Below, piece after piece: positions 1 to 5,232 of a DNA stretch of 8,721 nucleotides. The DNA lies in contig CAZMRK010000825.1 in the NCBI GenBank assembly GCA_964568355.1, positions 1-8,721 of the forward strand, written 5' to 3'. This DNA comes from JAJPJX01 sp964568355. GTDB lineage: Bacteria > Acidobacteriota > Terriglobia > Bryobacterales > Bryobacteraceae. The number at the start of each line of letters is the position of its first letter. Within the stretch, counting starts at the first letter, position 1. The position numbers were made by a program, and so were the translations under genes. The notes beneath the pieces were generated by a model. The model saw nothing but the letters and a program-made list of their open reading frames with translations. It made no database searches and was not told the origin of the DNA.

Positions 1-1
1 C

Positions 2-2011
2 CTCGCGCTCAGCCTCGGCCCGGCCCGCTCCGGGGCGGAGATAGACGGCCAGATTGGTGGGCGGCTGATTCGGGAGATAGCGGAGCAGCGTGGAGCGGTC
101 CAGCAGGACATAGCCCTGATTGCTGGAGTACTCGTAGTAGACCCCGGCGACCGTGACGGGGACGATGCGGCCTCCGATGGGGAGATCGATGCGATCGCCG
201 GCGCGCACGTGGTGGCGATTGGCAAACGGCTCGCTGACGACGGCGCGGTCGCGGCCGGGGAGTGAGCGGAGAATGGCATCGCGATCCTGGCCGGGGAGGA
301 AGCGCAGGCGGCCGTGGCGGCGGACGATCTCGAGGATGCCGGCGCCGAGGGTGGCGCGGTCGCCCTGGTAGCGGAATTCAAGGGCGTGGAAAATATCGAC
401 GGCTTCGACCCCTGGGACGGAGGCGAGCAGGGGCGCCAGATCCGGCGAGAGCGGCGGGTGCTGGCCGGCGGCGGTCCGGCCGGCGGGGCGCAGATAAAGA
501 TCGGCGCGGAGTTGGGTATCGAGCCAGACCAGCACGGTCTCGCGGAAGCTGCCGACCAGGATGCCGATGCTGGCCATCATGGCGATGGCGGTAGCCAGCG
601 CAGCAATAACGACGGAGGTGCGGGAGAGAGCGGCGGCCAGGCTGCGGGCGGCAAGGAGGCCTTCGGGGCCGAACAGACGGCGGGCAGCGGTGTGCGTGAG
701 GCGATGCGCCGCCAGGACCACCGCGGGAGCGGCGAAGGCGGCCGCCGCAATCGCAAGCAGGGCGGCCGCATAGCCTCCCAGCGGCGTGCCGTCGACGGGC
801 GCGGCGCGCGAGGCGGCCAGCGCAACCGGCGCGATCAGGGCCGACCAGAGGAGATGGCGGCGCCAGTGCAGGCGGGCATGGTGTTCGTGAACGCCGCGCC
901 CCATGGCTTCGGCCGGGGGGATCCGCATGGCTTCCCGAGCGGGGGCGAAGGCGGAAAGGAAAGAGACGATCACGCCGGCGGCGATCCCGACGATAGCTTC
1001 AGAAAGCGTGAGGGCGACCGGGGTCGGGCGGCTGCTGGTATAGAGCGAATTGACCGTATCGGCGATGAGGCCGACCACACCCGCGGCGAGCAGACGCCCC
1101 AGAAGGACGCCGGCGACCGAACCGAGCAGGCCGAACATGAGCGCTTCGCCGAGGAAGAGCCAGAGGACCCCGGCGCGGGTGGCGCCGAGCGCGCGCAGTA
1201 CTCCAATCTCCGGGCGGCGGCGCACCACACTGACGGCGATGGTGTTGTAGATAAGGAAGGCTCCGACGACCAGGGAGATGTAGCTGAGCACCCGCAGATT
1301 CCAGCGGAAGGCGCGCAGCATACGCTGGTTTTCGTCGCTGCGGGCGCCGGGTTTTTCGAGCAGGTAGCCGGGCGGAAGGGCGGCGCGAATCGCGCGCTCC
1401 ACGGCGGCGAAATCGGCGCGGGGCGAGACGTAGACGTCGATACGGTCCAGGTACCCATAAGCGTTCAGGGCTTTTTGAGCCGCGGCGATATCGAGCAGGA
1501 AGAACTCGACGGTGGTGGGAAGGATCGCCGCGACCTCAAATTGGCGGGGCCGGCCATCCAGCAGGAGAGTAACGGAGGCGGACGGTTGGAGGTGGAGGCG
1601 GTCGGCAAGCGCGCGGGTGACGAAGAGGGCGCGATCGGGATCGATGGAAGAGGCTGGCCCGCTGCGGCGGGTCGGCGAGGCAGCGATGGTATCGACGCCG
1701 TAGAGCGGGAAGGAGCCGGTACCGGGGATTTCGGCCTGGGCCTCCATCACCGGGGCAAATCGGGCGGCGACGGGCAGCGCGGCCAGGCGGGCGACCCAGG
1801 CTTCGTCGATGCCCCCATTGGCGGCGATTTCGAAATCGGTGGAACCGGCCAGGGTGCGCAGGGAGGAGCGGAAGGAGCCGGTGGCGGCATCCCCCGCAAG
1901 ATCGATGGCGACGACCACCGCCACGCCGAGCGCAACGGAAAGAATGGTCAGCGACGTGCGCAGGCGGTCGCGATGGAGCGGGCGCAGGATGAAAGGGCGC
2001 AGAAGCCGCAT
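2..2011 (-). CDS. FtsX/MacB-family ABC transporter permease, two-module, C-terminus cut by window edge
   Basis: Inner-membrane permease of the LolCE/MacB/YbbP superfamily, which works with a LolD-type ATPase to move substrates on the periplasmic side or drive envelope processes; the substrate cannot be told. I translated the frame by hand from the ATG at 2011: 670 codons without a stop to the left edge, so the 3' end is missing (such proteins are often around 800-850 residues). Residues about 20-38 form the first membrane helix (TSLTILSVALGVAVVVAI). Residues about 40-235 are the periplasmic MacB-like domain. Residues about 240-370 are the first FtsX core, with three hydrophobic stretches and the family signature VVRRRPEIGVLRALGATR at 262-279. 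A second module starts near 390 with paired hydrophobic stretches, another helix at 465-487 and a second periplasmic domain to 670. The start lies 4 nt after the ATPase stop, so translational coupling is likely; I see no strong Shine-Dalgarno sequence. Confidence 0.93.
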   Translation of the reverse strand, partial: MRLLRPFILRPLHRDRLRTSLTILSVALGVAVVVAIDLAGDAATGSFRSSLRTLAGSTDFEIAANGGIDEAWVARLAALPVAARFAPVMEAQAEIPGTGSFPLYGVDTIAASPTRRSGPASSIDPDRALFVTRALADRLHLQPSASVTLLLDGRPRQFEVAAILPTTVEFFLLDIAAAQKALNAYGYLDRIDVYVSPRADFAAVERAIRAALPPGYLLEKPGARSDENQRMLRAFRWNLRVLSYISLVVGAFLIYNTIAVSVVRRRPEIGVLRALGATRAGVLWLFLGEALMFGLLGSVAGVLLGRLLAAGVVGLIADTVNSLYTSSRPTPVALTLSEAIVGIAAGVIVSFLSAFAPAREAMRIPPAEAMGRGVHEHHARLHWRRHLLWSALIAPVALAASRAAPVDGTPLGGYAAALLAIAAAAFAAPAVVLAAHRLTHTAARRLFGPEGLLAARSLAAALSRTSVVIAALATAIAMMASIGILVGSFRETVLVWLDTQLRADLYLRPAGRTAAGQHPPLSPDLAPLLASVPGVEAVDIFHALEFRYQGDRATLGAGILEIVRRHGRLRFLPGQDRDAILRSLPGRDRAVVSEPFANRHHVRAGDRIDLPIGGRIVPVTVAGVYYEYSSNQGYVLLDRSTLLRYLPNQPPTNLAVYLRPGAGRAEAERE

Positions 2012-2015
2012 GAGG

Positions 2016-2714
2016 TCAGGCGCGATCCATGGATTCGATCCGTCCGTCGCGGAGGCGCACCCGCACCTGCGCGATGGCGGCGGCTTCGGCGCTGTGGGTG
2101 GCCATGAGGACAGCGGCGCCGTAGCGCGCGGCGGCGTCGCGGAGCAGGGCGAGGACCTGGTCGCCGCTGGCGGTATCGAGATTGCCGGTAGGCTCGTCGG
2201 CGATCAGCAGATCGGGGGAGTGGACCAGGGCACGGGCAATGGCGACGCGCTGCATCTGGCCGCCGGAGAGCTGGTACGGGAGCGAGGCGGCCTTTTCTTC
2301 CAGGCCGACCCAGCGCAGGCGATCGAGAGCGGCATCGCGCGATCCGGGGCTGCCGGCGAGCAGCAGCGGAAGTTCGACGTTTTCCAGCACCGTGAGGGTG
2401 GGCAGAAGCTGAAAGAACTGGAAGACGAAGCCGATCCGCTTGCGGCGGAGCAGGGTGAGGCCGGCATCGGAGAGCGCGGTAGTGGGGCGGCCGTCGATCA
2501 GCACCTCGCCGGATGTGGGGAAATCCATGGCCCCGGCGAGATTCAGAAGCGTGGTTTTCCCGCAGCCGCTGCGGCCGAGCAGGGCGGTGATGGCGCCGCT
2601 TTCGACCGAGAGCGAGATCTCGTGCAGCACCGGGAGCGGCTGGCCGTTGCCGGGATACGTTTTGGAAACGCGGCGGAGTTCCAGGCGGGGCGGATGGCTC
2701 AAGGCTAAATCCAT
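2016..2714 (-). CDS. ABC transporter ATP-binding protein (LolD/MacB/YbbA type)
   Basis: Cytoplasmic ATPase that powers the FtsX-type permease encoded directly downstream. All nucleotide-binding motifs are intact (232 residues, numbered from the ATG at 2714): Walker A GRSGCGKTT at 47-55, Q-loop Gln99 in FVFQFFQLLP, signature LSGGQ at 149-153, Walker B LLIADEP at 169-175 with catalytic Glu174, D-loop near 179-180 and switch His207. The FQFFQLLPTLTVLENVELPL segment and the length fit the LolD/MacB subfamily rather than nutrient importers. A TTG at 2765 would add 17 residues, but these are not family-like and lie in the AT-rich promoter-like region, so I chose the ATG. No clear Shine-Dalgarno sequence precedes it. 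First gene of a two-gene operon, divergent from the HTH gene. Confidence 0.95.
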   Translation of the reverse strand: MDLALSHPPRLELRRVSKTYPGNGQPLPVLHEISLSVESGAITALLGRSGCGKTTLLNLAGAMDFPTSGEVLIDGRPTTALSDAGLTLLRRKRIGFVFQFFQLLPTLTVLENVELPLLLAGSPGSRDAALDRLRWVGLEEKAASLPYQLSGGQMQRVAIARALVHSPDLLIADEPTGNLDTASGDQVLALLRDAAARYGAAVLMATHSAEAAAIAQVRVRLRDGRIESMDRA

Positions 2715-2854
2715 TATATCGGGACGGTGGAGTACGGCTCGCGGTGGAAATTCTGAGGAAAACAATTTACTTCAAAAATGTTTTGATATATGCTAGGGGC
2801 GTGAGCGGCACGGCGGGCTGGCTCGCCGGCAGACCGGTCACAGCGCTGGTAGTC
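2715..2854. promoter_or_regulatory. AT-rich divergent intergenic region
   Basis: This 140-bp gap separates the minus-strand ABC operon from the plus-strand HTH gene. The core, about 2740-2800, is strikingly AT-rich against the GC-rich surroundings, with runs such as ACTTCAAAAATGTTTTGATA. It must hold the promoter of the ABC operon and probably that of the HTH gene. On the minus strand TTGAAG followed after 17 nt by AATTTC is only a weak match, so I do not assign an ABC promoter more exactly. Confidence 0.5.
2766..2794 (+). promoter_or_regulatory. Candidate sigma70-type promoter for the HTH gene
   Basis: TTTACT at 2766-2771 and TATGCT at 2789-2794 are separated by exactly 17 nt, each matching four of six consensus bases. 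It sits about 60 nt upstream of the chosen ATG at 2855, inside the AT-rich island. Seen by eye only. Confidence 0.3.
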
Positions 2855-3349
2855 ATGAACCTGACCGCACAATTCACTCTGACTCGCGACGAAATGGAGA
2901 GCCGGCGCCTGGAAGCAGCCGCGGCTCTAAAAAGTGGAAGCTCCCAAGCGGAAGTGGCCCGGCGATTTGGCGTTAGCCGTACGACGGCATCGCGCTGGTC
3001 GAAGGCGCTGAGCCGGGGCGTGGACGCGCTGCGCAAGCGGCGTGCTCCGGGGCGTCCCTGCCGCCTGAGCCGCACCCAGATGGAGCAGGTACGTGAACTT
3101 TTCGCCGAAGGTCCGCGGAGGTTCGGGTACGACACGGACCGGTGGACGACGCTGCGGCTGGCTGGGGCGATCGAGGTACGTTTCGGCGTGCGCTACGATC
3201 CCGACCATGTCGGGCGGATCATGCACCGGCTGGGATTGCGCTCCGCGGCATCGCCTGTGCTCGACCGGCGGGAGATGGTTTACCCGGTTTCTCTGTACTC
3301 TCCAGGCGCGACATTGCGCGCGCCTGAGATTTCGCCCACAGGGGTGTAG
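2855..3349 (+). CDS. IS630-type helix-turn-helix / winged-helix protein lacking the DDE transposase domain
   Basis: DNA-binding protein corresponding to the N-terminal half of IS630-family transposases. In the 164-residue product an HTH lies at about 29-50 (SQAEVARRFGVSRTTASRWS), followed by a basic Gly-Arg-Pro linker (RRAPGRP, 62-68). A second winged-helix unit follows at about 71-129, with the family-typical FGYDTDRWTTLRLAGAIEV and FGVRYDPDHVGRIMHRLGLR segments. In a full transposase the catalytic DDE domain would follow; here only about 35 unrelated residues come before the stop. The frame is open upstream to 2744, but that part is AT-rich promoter-like DNA, so the ATG at 2855 is preferred; an internal ATG 13 codons later is also possible. 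It could be a truncated insertion-sequence remnant or a stand-alone regulator of the kind common in acidobacterial genomes. The last 65 nt overlap the foldable region before the SDR, so the C-terminus may not be a conserved protein part. Confidence 0.7.
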   Translation: MNLTAQFTLTRDEMESRRLEAAAALKSGSSQAEVARRFGVSRTTASRWSKALSRGVDALRKRRAPGRPCRLSRTQMEQVRELFAEGPRRFGYDTDRWTTLRLAGAIEVRFGVRYDPDHVGRIMHRLGLRSAASPVLDRREMVYPVSLYSPGATLRAPEISPTGV

Positions 3350-3423
3350 GCTCCCGCAGCCCCACGGCAGCAGACCGGCCGGAGACGGAGAGTCTTCTCT
3401 CTCCGCCCCGGTCGCCGTGCTGC
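3284..3423 (+). promoter_or_regulatory. Possible structured RNA leader upstream of the SDR gene
   Basis: Several GC-rich helices can form here. There is a perfect 8-bp hairpin CAGGCGCG (3303-3310) with CGCGCCTG (3319-3326), extended by TCT/AGA across a bulge. There is also a compound hairpin: GCAGCA (3367-3372) with TGCTGC (3418-3423), GACCGG (3373-3378) with CCGGTC (3408-3413), and CGGAGAG (3386-3392) with CTCTCCG (3399-3405), closing a six-base loop. Segment 3385-3392 can instead pair with 3289-3296 (8 bp, two G-U), and 3372-3378 with 3284-3290 (7 bp, one G-U), so alternative folds exist. No T-run follows, so it is not a classical intrinsic terminator. The SDR start 23 nt downstream has no Shine-Dalgarno sequence. 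I do not recognise a known riboswitch class; in GC-rich DNA some of this pairing may be chance. Confidence 0.35.
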
Positions 3424-3445
3424 GCAATCCGATTCGAATCCCACC

Positions 3446-4228
3446 ATGCATATCGAGAAGCTCTTTCGGCTTGACGGAAAAGTGATTGTTGTAACCGGCG
3501 GGGCCGGAATATACGGGCGCCCGATCGTGGAGGCTCTGGCGGAGGCGGGGGGCACGGTCCTCATCGCTTCGCGCAACCTGGAACAGAACGAAACCGCCGC
3601 TGCGGAGTTGCGAGGGCAGGGGCTGAAGGTGGAGGCCTGCCGCTGCGACCTCACCAGCGAGGCCGAGATCCTGGAACTGCGCCGGCTGGTGCTGGAACGC
3701 CACGGGAAGCTCGACGTGCTGTTCAATAATGCGGTGGGGCGGGCTGGTAGCGGACTATTTGAAATGAGCGCGGAGGATTGGGAGGAGACCATGCGGGTCA
3801 ACTCCACGGGGCTGTTTCTGGCCTCAAAGCATCTTTCCGAGCCGATGCGGGAACAGCGGTCGGGGAGCATCGTGAACATTGCCTCGATCTATGGAATGGT
3901 GGGGCCGGACTTTTCCATCTATGAGGGGACGCCGCTGCAAAATCAGGCCAACTACAGCTTTTCCAAAGGCGGCATGATCAACTTTACGCGCTACCTCGCG
4001 GCGGCCCTGGGTCCTTATGGAATCCGCGTGAACTGCCTCTCGCCGGGCGGGTTCGAGACCGAGAAGATGCCGGAGCGCTTCGTGCAGCAATATTCCCGCC
4101 GCACGCTGTTGGGCCGCATGGCCGAAGCCGACGACATCAAGGGGCCGGTGGTCTTTTTCGCCTCCGACGCGTCGCGCTACATCACCGGCGCCAATCTGCC
4201 GGTGGACGCAGGCTGGACGGCGATTTAG
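3446..4228 (+). CDS. Short-chain dehydrogenase/reductase, PtmA-like
   Basis: NAD(P)-dependent cytoplasmic oxidoreductase of the classical SDR fold, 260 residues, a normal length. The cofactor loop is at 17-24 (TGGAGIYG), a variant of TGxxxGxG with the middle glycine shifted by one. The acidic Asp68 (CDL) contacts adenine in the family, and NNA at 94-96 stabilises the sheet. The catalytic tetrad is complete: Asn119, Ser147, Tyr170 and Lys174 (YSFSK). The block from ASIYG (146-150) through PDFSIYEG (154-161) to VNCLSPGG resembles PtmA, a Campylobacter flagellin-glycan (legionaminic acid) pathway enzyme, and related sugar dehydrogenases of the gluconate 5-dehydrogenase type. The substrate is therefore probably a sugar or sugar acid, but no sugar-biosynthesis genes lie nearby to confirm it. 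The ATG is preceded by GAATCCCACC with no ribosome-binding site, which is unusual. Confidence 0.92.
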   Translation: MHIEKLFRLDGKVIVVTGGAGIYGRPIVEALAEAGGTVLIASRNLEQNETAAAELRGQGLKVEACRCDLTSEAEILELRRLVLERHGKLDVLFNNAVGRAGSGLFEMSAEDWEETMRVNSTGLFLASKHLSEPMREQRSGSIVNIASIYGMVGPDFSIYEGTPLQNQANYSFSKGGMINFTRYLAAALGPYGIRVNCLSPGGFETEKMPERFVQQYSRRTLLGRMAEADDIKGPVVFFASDASRYITGANLPVDAGWTAI

Positions 4229-4252
4229 AGCGGATGGCTCGTACGCCTTGCA

Positions 4253-4293
4253 GCCGGGTTCTGCCGCCGCGGGGCGATAGAATTCTGCCCGGC
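4253..4293 (+). terminator. Possible stem-loop after the SDR gene
   Basis: GCCGGG (4253-4258) pairs with CCCGGC (4288-4293), and the adjoining TTCT (4259-4262) can pair with AGAA (4279-4282) across a one-sided internal loop. It starts 24 nt after the SDR stop. No T-run follows, so if it ends transcription it is not a classical intrinsic terminator. Confidence 0.25.
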
Positions 4294-4366
4294 AAGCGGA
4301 AACATTTGCAAAAGGTTTACATTCCCCTGGCAATCGGCCTGGCTGCAGGGCGCACCATAGTAGGAT

Positions 4367-4735
4367 ATGCGTTTCGCACTCGGTAACCGAAAAGCAACTT
4401 TGGGACTGGCAGTCGTCTGGATCGGCCTCGCGGCCGGCGGCCACGCGCAGAACGCAGCCTCCGGCCCGGAGGTCCAAATGACGGCCCGGAAGTACGACTT
4501 CAAACCGGACACCCTCACCGTCAAGAAGGGCGATCACGTCAAACTCGTGATCACGGCAGTGGACCGCGATCACGGGTTTAAAATCGACGCCTTCCACATT
4601 AACCAGAAGTTGCCGAAAGGGCAGCCGGTAACTGTGGAATTCACAGCCGACCAGGCAGGAACATTCCCGTTCCAGTGCTCACAGTTCTGTGGCCTGGGGC
4701 ACAAGAAGATGAAAGGGAAACTGGTGGTCGAATAA
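4367..4735 (+). CDS. Secreted cupredoxin with a CuA-type copper site (COX2-like domain, no membrane anchor)
   Basis: Small periplasmic copper protein, 122 residues. Residues 1-27 are a Sec signal peptide (basic start, hydrophobic core TLGLAVVWIGLAAG, likely cleavage after Ala27 in GHA). The mature part is a single cupredoxin domain carrying every ligand of the binuclear CuA centre of cytochrome c oxidase subunit II: His69 (DHGF), Cys104, Cys108, His112 and Met115 in CSQFCGLGHKKM, with Gln106 where the backbone-carbonyl ligand (often Glu) sits. Unlike true subunit II there are no transmembrane helices, and no oxidase subunit I or haem-copper genes are adjacent. It may carry electrons, store or deliver copper, or be a fragment-like paralogue. 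The ATG follows TAGGAT at very short spacing, so the ribosome site is weak. Monocistronic as far as can be seen; the gene beyond it is on the other strand. Confidence 0.9.
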   Translation: MRFALGNRKATLGLAVVWIGLAAGGHAQNAASGPEVQMTARKYDFKPDTLTVKKGDHVKLVITAVDRDHGFKIDAFHINQKLPKGQPVTVEFTADQAGTFPFQCSQFCGLGHKKMKGKLVVE

Positions 4736-4742
4736 TCGTCGC

Positions 4743-5096
4743 CTATCTCTTGCCGCTGATCTGCTTGCCGGAAGCGGCGCCCGCTTTGACCTGATGCGAA
4801 TGATGCCGGTTGTGGCGGGCCACCGCCTTCGCAATCTCCTCCGCGGAGAGCTTGTTGGGGTTGGCGGCATGCAGCACGTCGCTAGACCCATTGCTACTCA
4901 TTTCCATGGTGATGTAACGGCCTCCTTAGCTGTAGATCCAAACATACACATCGGCGTCGCCGCGATAGCGCCCCTGAGGACTCTGGCACCACGAGAGAAG
5001 CCACCGCATTCAGTGGGAGGTCGGGTCCGGGCTGATAGGAAGGAGCTTGCTGCAGCTCGGAGAGGACATTCGCTGAACAGCAACGCTTGATTTCAT
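4743..5096 (-). pseudogene. Decayed gene of unknown family (one frameshift and an in-frame stop)
   Basis: No long ORF exists here, but successive minus-strand frames read like one protein. Frame one gives NVLSELQQAPSYQPGPDLPL then NAVASLVVPES. After a +1 change near 4980 the next frame gives QGRYRGDADVYVWIYS, ending at TAA 4926-4928. The same frame continues after that stop as GGRYITMEMSSNGSSDVLHA, then ANPNKLSAEEIAKAVARHNR and a basic, His-rich tail ending at TAG 4743-4745. Removing one T and reading through one stop would give a coherent protein of about 115 residues. The final open part (4743-4907, 54 codons, ATG start) has a GGAGG 13 nt upstream, so a short protein could still be made. 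The 5' limit is uncertain: an ATG at 5096 lies in another frame, and the matching frame continues to 5222 through a further stop. I do not recognise the family. Confidence 0.5.
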
Positions 5097-5100
5097 TATA
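5095..5100 (-). promoter_or_regulatory. Perfect TATAAT hexamer upstream of the decayed gene
   Basis: On the minus strand the sequence TATAATGAAATC occurs at the 5' side of the decayed gene, an exact -10 consensus in GC-rich DNA. No good -35 box is found at 16-18 nt, and the hexamer overlaps a possible ATG, so its role as a promoter is uncertain. Confidence 0.22.
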
Positions 5101-5127
5101 CGCCCCAGCGCCGCCCGCAACGCGAAT

Positions 5128-5222
5128 TCAATTCATCTCCTCGGCCGTGATGATCCGGGCCCGCGTGTTCTGCGTTTGGCCGGGAGCCCGCGGCATCCGC
5201 TGATTCGGCCGCCCGGCCACAT
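5128..5222 (-). other. Short coding-like remnant between the oxidoreductase and the decayed gene
   Basis: After the oxidoreductase stop (5233-5235) the same frame stays open, with a GTG at 5222, to a TGA at 5128-5130. It ends in the protein-like stretch TQNTRARIITAEEMN. The next codons in the same frame read into the N-terminal frame of the decayed gene, so this may be its true start, cut off by a third lesion. No ribosome-binding site is seen before the GTG. The alternative is non-coding spacer. Confidence 0.25.
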
Positions 5223-5232
5223 GACTCGGCCG

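Noticed and set aside
314..2107. 597-codon plus-strand open frame antisense to the permease
   Set aside because: Its product is low-complexity (Gly/Ala/Arg/Asp-rich) with no domain, and the opposite strand encodes a clear FtsX-family permease; long antisense frames are expected in GC-rich genes.
3426..3445. GATTCGAATCCCACC before the SDR start resembles a tRNA T-loop 3' end
   Set aside because: The 5' strand of the T stem does not pair and there is no acceptor, D or anticodon arm. A short attachment-site remnant cannot be excluded but has no support.
3824..4597. Minus-strand 257-codon frame opposite the SDR and cupredoxin
   Set aside because: Spans two genes with complete catalytic or metal-binding residues on the plus strand; its translation has no recognisable domain.
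4752..4778. GCCGCT / AGCGGC inverted repeat as terminator of the cupredoxin gene
   Set aside because: A 15-base loop, only 6 bp and no T-run; it also lies in the tail of the decayed gene's frame.
4898..5083. 61-codon minus-strand frame beginning at a TTG at 5083
   Set aside because: Translation is Arg/Ala/Ser-rich and less protein-like than the overlapping frames that join across the proposed frameshift.
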